A stretch of DNA of 13,372 nt from an uncultured Faecalibacterium sp. (GCA_900772565.1 CAAHET010000075.1:1-13372); one strand, 5' to 3'. Shown: positions 1 through 7,509, numbered from the stretch's first letter. Numbers and translations are program-made. Notes: generated by a model from the sequence alone, not told the origin.

Positions 1-187
1 GAAGAAGCAGGCTGAGGAAAAGGGTCTGGCCGAGGACGTCAAGTTCTATCTGGAGTTCTTCCAGTATGGCTGCCCGCCCCATGGCGGCTTTGGTCTGGGC
101 ATTGACCGCCTGACTATGCTGCTGTGCGGCCTGAGCATCAAGGACGCCGAGTTCCTGTTCCGCGGCCCCAACCGCTTGACCCCGTGA
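1..187 (+). CDS. aspS: Aspartyl-tRNA synthetase, archaeal/non-discriminating type, C-terminal end (partial)
   Basis: This is the last 61 codons of a class II aminoacyl-tRNA synthetase. The reading frame begins at base 2 and stops with TGA at 185-187; the start lies outside the window. The segment GGFGLGIDRLTMLLCGL is class II motif 3 with its ATP-binding arginine, and the ending FRGPNRLTP matches the short C-terminus of archaeal-type AspRS (the form often annotated aspartate--tRNA(Asn) ligase). Bacterial-type AspRS and AsnRS end differently. Enzymes of this type often charge both tRNA-Asp and tRNA-Asn, the latter product being amidated by GatCAB; whether this one is non-discriminating cannot be told from the fragment. 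A strong terminator follows at 208-242. Confidence 0.88.
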   Translation, partial: KKQAEEKGLAEDVKFYLEFFQYGCPPHGGFGLGIDRLTMLLCGLSIKDAEFLFRGPNRLTP

Positions 188-207
188 TTTTATAAAAACC
201 TTTCCGA

Positions 208-242
208 GAGCTGCTGTGCGTTTCGCACGGTAGCTCTTTTTT
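208..242 (+). terminator. Rho-independent terminator of aspS
   Basis: A 13-bp stem (208-220 with 224-236, two G-U pairs) closes on a TTT loop and is followed by six T residues at 237-242. It lies 20 bases after the aspS stop codon and separates aspS from spoIVA. Confidence 0.93.
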
Positions 243-257
243 GAGTTCCGTGAAAAG

Positions 258-293
258 GTAATTCAGGAAAATCCGCAGATTTTCCTGAATTAC
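258..293. repeat. Perfect 16-bp inverted repeat with 4-base loop
   Basis: Bases 258-273 (GTAATTCAGGAAAATC) and 278-293 are perfect reverse complements around the loop CGCA. There is no T-run on the plus strand and only a 4-base T-run on the minus strand, so it is a poor terminator, and the upstream gene already has a strong one 16 bases before. It may be a dispersed palindromic unit of the REP or MITE-derived kind, or an RNA stability hairpin. Copy number cannot be judged from this window. Confidence 0.6.
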
Positions 294-327
294 AATTATA
301 AAGCGCAGGGCATTCAAAACTGTCCCG

Positions 328-356
328 GCATAATAAGCGCTCCCTTTTCATACGAT
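328..356 (+). promoter_or_regulatory. Sigma-E-type (mother-cell) promoter of spoIVA
   Basis: GCATAAT at 328-334 and CATACGAT at 349-356 are separated by 14 bases. The sporulation sigma-E consensus is roughly KMATATT, 13-15 bases, CATACANT, so this differs at about one position in each box. It sits 62 bases before the TTG start of spoIVA, a gene controlled by sigma-E in Bacillus subtilis. No sigma-A-type promoter is evident in the same gap. Confidence 0.65.
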
Positions 357-418
357 ACAACGAGCACACCCACCCCTATGGGCGCGGTGCGCAGCGCAAC
401 AGGAAGGGGAGAACGGCT

Positions 419-1912
419 TTGGAGAAACAGGAACAGAACAGCATCTGTCGCGAGATCGGCGCACGCACCGGCGGGGATATCTACATCGGTGTGGTAGGCC
501 CGGTGCGCAGCGGCAAATCCACCTTTATCAAGCGGTTCATGGAGCAGCTGGTGCTGCCCGCCATGTCCGGCTCTGCCGCTGCCCGGGAGCGTGCCCGGGA
601 CGAGCTGCCGCAGTCGGCAGCGGGGCGCACTATCATGACCACCGAGCCCAAGTTCATCCCGGAGACCGCCGTACCCTTGCAGCTGGAGGACGGCGGGGCG
701 TGCCGGGTGCGGCTGATCGATTGCGTGGGCTACATGGTGGAGGGTGCCATGGGGCACGAGGAGGACGCAAAGCCTCGCATGGTCAAAAGCCCGTGGTTCG
801 AGCAGGAGGTGCCCTTTGACCTTGCCGCCGAGACTGGCACCCGCAAGGTGATCTGTGAGCACTCCACCATCGGGGTGGTGGTCACTACGGACGGCTCGGT
901 CAGCGATATCCCCCGGGTGGGCTATGCAGAGGCGGAAAGGCGGGTCATCACCGAGCTGGAAGCACTGGGCAAGCCCTATATCATTCTGCTCAACAGCACC
1001 CACCCGGACGCGCCGGAGACCCGGCAGCTGGCCGAGGGCATGGCGCGGGACTACCACCGCACTGTGCTGCCGGTAAGCTGTGTGGACTTGGACGCCGCCA
1101 TGCTGGGGGAGATCCTGCGGCGGGTGCTGTACGAATTCCCGGTGCAGGAGCTGGATTTTGCCCTGCCCCGCTGGGTGACCATGCTGGAGCCCGGGCATTG
1201 GCTGCAAACACAGGTATATGCGGCTGCCATGCAGCTGGCAGAGCGGGTGTCCCGCATGAAGGATCTGCCCGCCGGAACAGACGCTCCTGCGCTGGAATGC
1301 GAAGCCGTGCAGCGCTCGGCGGTGGCAGGGGCAGACCTTGCCGCCGGCAGTGTGCGGGTGAGTGTGGAGCTGAAACCGGAGATCTTTTATCAGGTGCTCA
1401 GCGAGCAGACCGGGCTGGACATCGGGGACGAAGCCGGGCTGATGCCCTGCATCATGGAGCTTGCCCGGGCAAAGCGCGCCTACGAGAAGGTGCGCAGCGC
1501 CTTGGAGCAGGTGGAAGCCACAGGCTACGGCATCGTGATGCCCTCCATCGACGAGCTGCATCTGGAACCGCCGGAGATCGTGCATCAGGACGGGCGCTGC
1601 GGCGTCCGGCTGCAAGCCTGCGCGCCCTCCATCCAGATGATGAAGGCCACCATCCACACCGAACTAAGCCCCATCGTGGGTACCGAGAAGCAGAGCGAGG
1701 ACTTGGTGCAGAGCCTGCTGGCCGACTTTGCGGACGACCCGGTGCAGCTGTGGGAGTCCAACATTTTCGGCAAAAGCCTGCATGAGCTGGTGAACGACGG
1801 CTTGCAGAACAAGCTGCTCCACATCCCGCAGGAAGCCCGCACCCGCCTGCAGGAAACGCTGGAGCGCGTTATCAACGAAGGCTGCACCGGCCTGATTTGT
1901 ATCCTGATCTGA
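419..1912 (+). CDS. spoIVA: Stage IV sporulation protein A, spore coat morphogenetic ATPase
   Basis: The 497-residue product aligns end to end, from memory, with B. subtilis SpoIVA (492 aa). SpoIVA is a mother-cell ATPase that polymerises on the forespore surface, anchored through SpoVM, and forms the basement layer of the spore coat. Visible hallmarks are the Walker A loop GPVRSGKST (27-35), the family block DELPQSAAGRTIMTTEPKF just after it, the Walker B-like RLIDCVGY, the conserved EHSTIGVVVTTDGSVSDI stretch, VGTEKQSEDLV near the C-terminus, and a hydrophobic tail GLICILI like the GLIAIIL tail that contacts SpoVM. The start is TTG at 419, with AGGAAGGGGAG at 401-411 as ribosome binding site; no ATG fits. 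It is monocistronic, behind a sigma-E-type promoter and ending at a bidirectional terminator. The frame is intact, with no sign of decay. Confidence 0.96.
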   Translation: MEKQEQNSICREIGARTGGDIYIGVVGPVRSGKSTFIKRFMEQLVLPAMSGSAAARERARDELPQSAAGRTIMTTEPKFIPETAVPLQLEDGGACRVRLIDCVGYMVEGAMGHEEDAKPRMVKSPWFEQEVPFDLAAETGTRKVICEHSTIGVVVTTDGSVSDIPRVGYAEAERRVITELEALGKPYIILLNSTHPDAPETRQLAEGMARDYHRTVLPVSCVDLDAAMLGEILRRVLYEFPVQELDFALPRWVTMLEPGHWLQTQVYAAAMQLAERVSRMKDLPAGTDAPALECEAVQRSAVAGADLAAGSVRVSVELKPEIFYQVLSEQTGLDIGDEAGLMPCIMELARAKRAYEKVRSALEQVEATGYGIVMPSIDELHLEPPEIVHQDGRCGVRLQACAPSIQMMKATIHTELSPIVGTEKQSEDLVQSLLADFADDPVQLWESNIFGKSLHELVNDGLQNKLLHIPQEARTRLQETLERVINEGCTGLICILI

Positions 1913-1955
1913 AAAAAGCCCGCCCGCCGCAGGCAAAGCGCTTGCGGCGGGCGGG
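1912..1955. terminator. Bidirectional terminator between spoIVA and the DUF4364 gene
   Basis: A perfect 13-bp GC-only-but-one stem pairs 1919-1931 with 1943-1955 around an 11-base loop. On the minus strand the stem is followed by TTTTTT (complement of 1912-1917), giving a strong terminator for the leftward DUF4364 gene. On the plus strand the downstream side is TATTTGTTGGG and then TTTATTTTT, a weaker signal for spoIVA. Confidence 0.85.
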
Positions 1956-1967
1956 TATTTGTTGGGT

Positions 1968-2519
1968 TTATTTTTCCTCTTCGGTCAGCTTGTTGATCAG
2001 CAGCTGATAGATCTCGTTGCCCTTCAGGATGAACTGCTTTTTCACCAGCTCGGCGCTCAGCCGGTCTGGCGCGCCCAGTTCCAGACAGAACAACTCGCTG
2101 TCCAGCCCCTTTACGGTGCAGCGCACGGTGCAGTGACCATCGGCCTTTTCGGTGATGCGGGCGCTGTACTTGGCCTCCTTGCGGGCCCATGTCTGGCAGC
2201 GCAGCACGGCAGCTACTGCTCGCTCCCGCACGGTGCGGGGCAGGTCGTAGGCCAGCTCCTGCGCCACCTTGCGGCCTTTGTCGGTAATGGTGTAGCTGTC
2301 GCCGGTCAGGGTGACCAGTTCCTGTTTTGTGATATCGTCCAGACAGGAGCCGATCTCAAAATAGTTGACAAGGGCTTCCTCCATCAGGGCGTTCTCGATC
2401 TCCTGCCGGGTAATGGGACCGGCGTTTTTCACCAGATAGCACAGCAGCAGCCGGATCTCGGTGCTGCTGGTCAGGCCGCCGGGACGGACACCGGCGGTAA
2501 AAGCATCATTGGCGCTCAT
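1968..2519 (-). CDS. DUF4364 family winged-helix protein
   Basis: The 183-residue product matches the DUF4364 family of Clostridia. Residues about 21-92 read as a winged helix: helical segments TEIRLLLCYLVKNAG and TRQEIENALMEEALVNYFEI, a recognition-type helix around LDDITKQELV, and a wing ending in YTITDKGRKVAQEL. The rest (about 93-183) is a mixed region with alternating strands (KYSARITEKADGHCTVRCTV) and a helical tail. By fold it is a candidate transcription regulator, but its targets are unknown. The start is ATG at 2519 with AAGGA close upstream. It has its own promoter (2615-2643), whose -35 lies in the end of the S1 gene, and a leader hairpin. It ends at a bidirectional terminator facing spoIVA. 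Confidence 0.83.
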   Translation of the reverse strand: MSANDAFTAGVRPGGLTSSTEIRLLLCYLVKNAGPITRQEIENALMEEALVNYFEIGSCLDDITKQELVTLTGDSYTITDKGRKVAQELAYDLPRTVRERAVAAVLRCQTWARKEAKYSARITEKADGHCTVRCTVKGLDSELFCLELGAPDRLSAELVKKQFILKGNEIYQLLINKLTEEEK

Positions 2520-2560
2520 CGTTCCTTACATCCCCCTTGCGCTTTCACATGGTACCAAAG

Positions 2561-2598
2561 GTCTGCGCCGCTGCGGAAAGGGCGGGCAGCGGGCAGAC
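2561..2598 (-). other. Hairpin in the leader of the DUF4364 mRNA
   Basis: GTCTGC (2561-2566) and CCGCTG (2568-2573) pair with CAGCGG (2587-2592) and GCAGAC (2593-2598), giving 12 base pairs with one bulged G and a 13-base loop. Transcripts from the promoter at 2615-2643 would fold it near their 5' end. Only three T residues follow on the minus strand, so it is not a clear terminator. It could stabilise the 5' end or act on transcripts reading through from the S1 gene. Confidence 0.4.
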
Positions 2599-2614
2599 AA
2601 AAACTCTTTCTCTT

Positions 2615-2643
2615 AGTATAAAGGCTTTCAGCCTGGATTGCAA
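2615..2643 (-). promoter_or_regulatory. Sigma-A promoter for the DUF4364 gene
   Basis: Read on the minus strand: TTGCAA (2643-2638), a 17-base spacer, TATACT (2620-2615). The expected start is near 2608, leaving a leader of about 90 bases before the ATG at 2519. The -35 and part of the spacer lie inside the last codons of the S1-domain gene. Confidence 0.7.
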
Positions 2644-3563
2644 GCCGCAACGGCAAAATCTGTCTCAATGCGCTTGGGACATTCCGGTGTGGAGTACACC
2701 CACCGGTCCAGATGTCCCTCGGTGACAAAGTACCGCAGCTCAAACCGGTGGGGCTGGCTCAGGGCGTGGTTCACGATGACCAGCTTGATCTTCATCTTCT
2801 CCGGCAGAATGTTTTTGATGTAGACGCTTACCGCCTGTCCGGGCGCAAGGCCGGTGCAGCTTTCTGCAAGGCCGGCAAGGTTTGGCGCGATCTCCACAAA
2901 GGTGCCGTATTCCTCTACGCTGCGCACGATGCCCACCACCGTTTCGCCCACGGTGAAGCGGGCGGCGTTCTCTGCCCATGTGCCCAGCAGCTCCCGGATG
3001 GTCAGCACAAAGCGCCCCTGTGCGTCCCGGTTCTTGATAGCGCACAAAATTTGCTGCCCCACGCTGACCCGGTCGGCAGGGGAGGAGATGCGGCTCACCG
3101 ACATACAGTCGATGGGCAGCAGGGCACTGATGCCGCAGCCCACGTCACAGAACGCGCCGAACGGCTCGATGTGGGTCACCGTGCAGGGCAGGATATCCCC
3201 GGGCGAAAGGGTGTCCAGATACTCGGCCTTGCACAGCCGCTGCGCCTCGGCGCGGGAAAGCCGGTAGCAGGGCGCGCCGTCCTCGTCCGTGTCCAGCCCC
3301 TCGATGACAAAGCAGGTGGGGCGTCCCACCCGGGTCAGCACCGCAATGTCCCGCACAGTGCCAGTCTCGGCACCGTCTGCGCACTGGGCAAAGGGCATTA
3401 CCGCCTTTACGCTGCCCAGCTCAAACCGCAGCTGCCGCCGGGTGTCAAAGGCAAGGGCGGTGGCCTGCAAAATTTCGCCGCTGGCCATGGCAGCCCGCAG
3501 CTCGGCAGGAGAAAGGCGGGCGGCAGAGCGGTAACTGTTTTCGGTACGATAAGCTTGCATCAT
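2628..3563 (-). CDS. S1-domain RNA-binding protein (ribosomal protein S1-like)
   Basis: The 311-residue product carries two clear S1 (OB-fold) domains: about 120-190 (PGDILPCTVTHIEPFGAFCD ... GRFVLTIRE) and about 203-263 (VGETVVGIVRSVEEYGTFVE ... MKIKLVIV), each with the GAF/GTF turn of RNA-binding S1 folds. Residues about 28-105 resemble a third, degenerate S1-like unit containing LTRVGRPTCFVI. A C-terminal tail of about 45 residues contains FELRYFVTEGHLDRWVYSTP and is not an S1 domain. It is much shorter than E. coli S1 (557 aa). By family it would bind RNA, perhaps on the ribosome, but its exact job is unknown. Two adjacent ATG codons (3563 and 3560) follow a GAGGAA ribosome binding site. 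It is divergent from the DUF951 gene. Confidence 0.85.
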   Translation of the reverse strand: MMQAYRTENSYRSAARLSPAELRAAMASGEILQATALAFDTRRQLRFELGSVKAVMPFAQCADGAETGTVRDIAVLTRVGRPTCFVIEGLDTDEDGAPCYRLSRAEAQRLCKAEYLDTLSPGDILPCTVTHIEPFGAFCDVGCGISALLPIDCMSVSRISSPADRVSVGQQILCAIKNRDAQGRFVLTIRELLGTWAENAARFTVGETVVGIVRSVEEYGTFVEIAPNLAGLAESCTGLAPGQAVSVYIKNILPEKMKIKLVIVNHALSQPHRFELRYFVTEGHLDRWVYSTPECPKRIETDFAVAACNPG

Positions 3564-3639
3564 GTTTCATTCCTCTTTCTATATGGTTTTCGGGTCTCTG
3601 TGCGATGCTACAACGATATGCAGCAGTGTGCACAGATAT

Positions 3640-3668
3640 TTGCATTTTGTGCGGCTTTGCATTATACT
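3640..3668 (+). promoter_or_regulatory. Sigma-A promoter of the DUF951-prfA run, with a symmetric -10
   Basis: TTGCAT at 3640-3645, a 17-base spacer and TATACT at 3663-3668 form a strong rightward promoter; the start would be near 3675. The same bases read on the minus strand give TATAAT (3666-3661), a perfect leftward -10 pointing at the S1 gene, although the leftward -35 position (GGGTGC) is poor. The one element may therefore serve both divergent genes. Confidence 0.8.
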
Positions 3669-3686
3669 ATATCTGTATGTGCAGCA

Positions 3687-3740
3687 CCCGCCATGCGGGC
3701 GGCGGCACACACTGGCTCTGCCGGGCGTCTGCGCGGCAGA
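3687..3740 (+). other. Two hairpins in the DUF951-prfA leader
   Basis: CCCGC (3687-3691) pairs with GCGGG (3695-3699) around CAT. TCTGCCG (3717-3723) pairs perfectly with CGGCAGA (3734-3740) around a 10-base loop. The second ends just before the purine-rich ribosome binding site AGAAGGGAGAGG. No T-run follows either. They may only reflect high GC; a regulatory role is not shown. Confidence 0.3.
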
Positions 3741-3764
3741 AAAGAAGGGAGAGGTCGGATAAAT

Positions 3765-3956
3765 ATGGACATCGCTGTGGGAGATACCATCCTCACCCGC
3801 AAAAAGCACCCCTGCGGAGCATCCAGCTTCGAGGTGCTGCGGGTGGGCATGGATTTTAAGATCCGCTGTACCGGCTGTGGACGCGAGGTCATGCTGCCCC
3901 GCGCCAAAATTGAAAAGAACATTAAAAAGGTGGTAAAGCCCGGCAGCGCGCAGTAG
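3765..3956 (+). CDS. DUF951 family small protein
   Basis: The 63-residue product matches DUF951, a short protein family widespread in Bacillota and related to B. subtilis YyzM. The family pattern is visible: VGDTILTRKKHPCG, FEVLRVGMDFKIRCTGCGREVMLPR, and a lysine-rich end EKNIKKVVK. Cys17 (in HPCG) and Cys35/Cys38 (CTGC) could form part of a metal-binding knuckle, and the strand-rich basic character suggests nucleic acid binding; both are inferences. The open frame extends far upstream to 2712, but that part is antisense to the S1 gene. The ATG at 3765, after AGGGAGAGG, is the real start. It is the first gene of the rightward run and 50 bases before prfA. Confidence 0.88.
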   Translation: MDIAVGDTILTRKKHPCGASSFEVLRVGMDFKIRCTGCGREVMLPRAKIEKNIKKVVKPGSAQ

Positions 3957-4006
3957 CGCGGCCAACGCACCCGAACCGGAACGAATTTGTAAGGAGAACT
4001 GCAAGG

Positions 4007-5092
<1,086 letters not shown>

Positions 5093-5174
5093 GCGCCGGT
5101 TCGGCAGATGCAGAATGACCGTAAAACGATAGAAAAGTCTGACAAGCAACTATACTTTACAGATAGAAAGAACG

Positions 5175-6209
5175 ATGATTCGTATGGAAATCAAAACCAG
5201 AGTTTTACCTGCCGATGAAGCAGGCGTAGCCGAAGCCGCGCAGCTGCTGCGGCAGGGACAGCTTGTAGCCCTGCCCACCGAGACGGTCTACGGCATTGCC
5301 GCCGATGCCCGCAACGGCGCGGCGGTGCGCAATATCTTTGTAGCCAAGGGACGCCCGCAGGATAACCCCCTCATCGTCCACGTCACCGGGCCGGAGATGC
5401 TGCCGGGTCTTGTCAGCGAGGTGCCGGAGCGCGCCCAGCTGCTGATGGCAGCCTTCTGCCCCGGGCCGCTGACCATCATCATGCCGCGCGGGCCGGAGGT
5501 GGCAGATGAGTGCTGTGCCGGGCTGGATACCGTGGGCATCCGGATGCCCAGCCACCCGGTGGCGCGGGCGGTCATTCAGCAGAGCGGCTGCGCCTTTGCT
5601 GCCCCCAGTGCAAACCTTTCTGGTAAGCCCAGCCCCACCAACGCGCAGGATGTGTTCACCGATATGGACGGCCGCCTGCCGCTGATCTTGGACGGCGGCG
5701 AGTGCGATGTGGGCGTGGAGAGCACCGTGGTGTCGGTGGTGGGGGAGAAACCCACCCTGTTCCGCCCCGGTCATATTACGCTGGAGGACTTGGAGCGCGC
5801 CCTTGGTGAAGAAGTGGAGGTGTCCAAGGCCATTCTGGAAAAGCTGCCGGAGGGTGCCGTGGTGCGCAGCCCGGGCATGAAGTATAAGCACTACGCCCCC
5901 AAGGCCGATGTGACCCTGCTCAACGGCACTTTTGAACAGTTCAAGGCCTATGTGGACGCCCATAAAGACGAGAACCCCAGCTGCCTGTGCTTTACCGGCG
6001 AAAGCGCAAAGCTGGATGTGCCCTGCGTGGAGTACGGCCGCGAGGGGGACGGCGCCGATCAGGCAAAGCACATCTTCCGCTCCCTGCGGGCGCTGGATGA
6101 GCAGGGCGACGGCGTGGTCTACGCCCGCTGCCCGCAGAAGGACGGCCTGTCCATGGCGGTGTACAACCGCCTGATCCGCGCTGCCGCCTTCCGGGTGATC
6201 GACCTATGA
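5175..6209 (+). CDS. tsaC: L-threonylcarbamoyladenylate synthase (Sua5/YwlC type)
   Basis: The enzyme makes threonylcarbamoyl-AMP from threonine, bicarbonate and ATP, the first step of t6A37 modification in tRNAs reading ANN codons. At 344 aa it is the long two-domain form: a YrdC-like catalytic domain (about 20-205), a linker with the conserved SPGMKYKHYAP (232-242), and a C-terminal Sua5 domain. Catalytic-domain markers are LPTETVYGIAADA, the KGR motif (58-60) in KGRPQDNPL, and PSANLSG (S145 and N147 of the SxN motif). ATG at 5175 and ATG at 5184 are both possible starts; the purine stretch AGAAAGAA suits the first better. A TATACT at 5151-5156 lacks a matching -35. Its stop overlaps coaE by 4 bases (ATGA). 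Confidence 0.95.
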   Translation: MIRMEIKTRVLPADEAGVAEAAQLLRQGQLVALPTETVYGIAADARNGAAVRNIFVAKGRPQDNPLIVHVTGPEMLPGLVSEVPERAQLLMAAFCPGPLTIIMPRGPEVADECCAGLDTVGIRMPSHPVARAVIQQSGCAFAAPSANLSGKPSPTNAQDVFTDMDGRLPLILDGGECDVGVESTVVSVVGEKPTLFRPGHITLEDLERALGEEVEVSKAILEKLPEGAVVRSPGMKYKHYAPKADVTLLNGTFEQFKAYVDAHKDENPSCLCFTGESAKLDVPCVEYGREGDGADQAKHIFRSLRALDEQGDGVVYARCPQKDGLSMAVYNRLIRAAAFRVIDL

Positions 6210-6823
6210 TCACCTTGGGCATCACGGGGCGCAGCGGCTGCGGCAAGTCCACGGTCACAGCGGTATTTGCCGCCCATGGCGTGCCGCTGGCAGACGCCGA
6301 CCAGCTCAGCCGGGAAATTTTGCTGCCTGGCTCGCCGCTGCTGCCGCAGCTTGCGGCGCGGTTCGGCGGGGATATTTTAAAGCCGGACGGCACGCTGGAT
6401 CGCCGTCTGCTGGCTGACCGCGCCTTTGCCACCCCGGAGGGCAAGGCCGCGCTGGACAGCCTGACCCACCCCGCCATCGTGGCACGCATCCGCGCTGCAA
6501 AGTGCGCGGCGCAGGCCGCCGGTGCGCCCCTTTTTGTGCTGGACGGTGCAGTCATCGTGGGCACGGCGGCGCAGGCCGAGTGCGACCGCCTGTGCGTGGT
6601 CACCGCGCCCTTTGAGACCAGCGTGGCGCGCATCGTGGCGCGGGACGGCATCTCGCCGGAGATGGCCGCCCGCCGCCTGAACGCCCAGACCCCGGAACAG
6701 ACCCTGACCGCACAGGCGGACTACACCCTGCACAACGATGCCGGGCTGGAGGCGCTGCAAGCCGCAGCCGCCCGCCTGTGTGAGCAGCTGCAAGCAGAAG
6801 GGGGCGTGACGGCAGCGCTTTGA
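6206..6823 (+). CDS. coaE: Dephospho-CoA kinase
   Basis: CoaE phosphorylates the ribose 3'-OH of dephospho-CoA, the last step of coenzyme A synthesis. The 205-residue length is normal. Markers are the P-loop GRSGCGKST (8-16), the DAD motif (30-32) that contacts dephospho-CoA, LTHPAIVARI in the CoA-binding domain, and the closing RRLNAQTPEQTLTAQADYTL region with its conserved R, Q and AD residues. The usual PLLFE stretch after the third strand is replaced by DGAVIVGT, and the P-loop has Cys where Ser is common. The ATG at 6206 overlaps the Sua5 stop, and its own stop overlaps the TTG of the next gene, which suggests translational coupling. Confidence 0.92.
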   Translation: MITLGITGRSGCGKSTVTAVFAAHGVPLADADQLSREILLPGSPLLPQLAARFGGDILKPDGTLDRRLLADRAFATPEGKAALDSLTHPAIVARIRAAKCAAQAAGAPLFVLDGAVIVGTAAQAECDRLCVVTAPFETSVARIVARDGISPEMAARRLNAQTPEQTLTAQADYTLHNDAGLEALQAAAARLCEQLQAEGGVTAAL

Positions 6824-7485
6824 ACGAACAAAATTATGAAAAAGCCTACGACCCCATAGCCGCCCGGGAGCGCCGCGCCGCGCGGGAAAAACAGCGTATT
6901 CGCAAACAGCAGCGCCGCCGATGGCGGCTGCTGCGGCTGGCTGCGTTGTGCTTGGCGGTGGTGCTTACGGTGTATGCCGTGCCGACTGCGTACAACCGGG
7001 TCGAGCGGCTTTTGTACCCCCGCAAGTACGAGCAGCTGGTGGAAAAATGGGCAGCAGCCTACGAGCTGGATCCGCTGCTGGTCTACGCCTTTATCCGCAC
7101 CGAAAGCGGCTTTGACCCGCAGGCCACCTCCAGTGTGGACGCCCGTGGCCTGATGCAGATGACCGAGGAGACCTTTCTCTGGATGCGCAGCAAGATCGCC
7201 CCGGAGGAGCAGCTGACCTTTGCCGACCTGTACAGCCCCGAAACCGCCATTCGCTTTGGGTGCTATTACCTGCACCTGTGCATGGAACGCTACAAAGGGG
7301 ATGTATCCACGGCGGCAGCGGCCTACCACAGCGGCTGGGGTACGGTGGATCAGCTGCTGCAAATGGAAGAACACTCGGCAGACGGGGAAACCCTGCAAGG
7401 CTTCCCCTATAACCAGATGCACCACTACGTCAACAAGATCACCGCCTGCTACCAGACCTATCAGCGTCTGTACGCAGGTCAATGA
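6820..7485 (+). CDS. Membrane-anchored lytic transglycosylase (SLT domain)
   Basis: This 221-residue protein should cleave the MurNAc-GlcNAc bond of peptidoglycan to a 1,6-anhydro product. Residues 1-35 are cytoplasmic and very basic, about 36-57 form one membrane helix (WRLLRLAALCLAVVLTVYAV), and about 68-215 form an outward-facing Slt70-like catalytic domain. The catalytic glutamate is E95 in AFIRTESGFDP; GLMQM (110-114) and AAAAYHSGWGTVDQ are the other family motifs. The start is TTG at 6820, overlapping the coaE stop; no ATG or GTG fits the frame, and the nearest Shine-Dalgarno-like stretch (AGAAGGGGG) is about 15 bases away, so coupling to coaE is likely. The coaE-slt order is common in Clostridia. 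Confidence 0.92.
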   Translation: MNEQNYEKAYDPIAARERRAAREKQRIRKQQRRRWRLLRLAALCLAVVLTVYAVPTAYNRVERLLYPRKYEQLVEKWAAAYELDPLLVYAFIRTESGFDPQATSSVDARGLMQMTEETFLWMRSKIAPEEQLTFADLYSPETAIRFGCYYLHLCMERYKGDVSTAAAAYHSGWGTVDQLLQMEEHSADGETLQGFPYNQMHHYVNKITACYQTYQRLYAGQ

Positions 7486-7509
7486 TAAAAAGTTAAGGAG
7501 CGAAAAATC

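Noticed and set aside
314..1657. Minus-strand open frame of 447 codons opposite spoIVA
   Set aside because: It lies wholly antisense to spoIVA, whose identity is clear, and its composition (His, Gln, Leu, Gly, Pro) is typical of a shadow frame.
2712..3764. Upstream extension of the DUF951 frame to 2712
   Set aside because: The extension is antisense to the S1 gene and lies before the promoter at 3640-3668. The ATG at 3765 gives the normal family length.
5128..5156. Possible promoter before the Sua5-type gene (TATACT at 5151-5156)
   Set aside because: The -35 positions at 16-18 bases upstream (GATAGA and neighbours) do not resemble TTGACA. The gene is probably transcribed with prfA.
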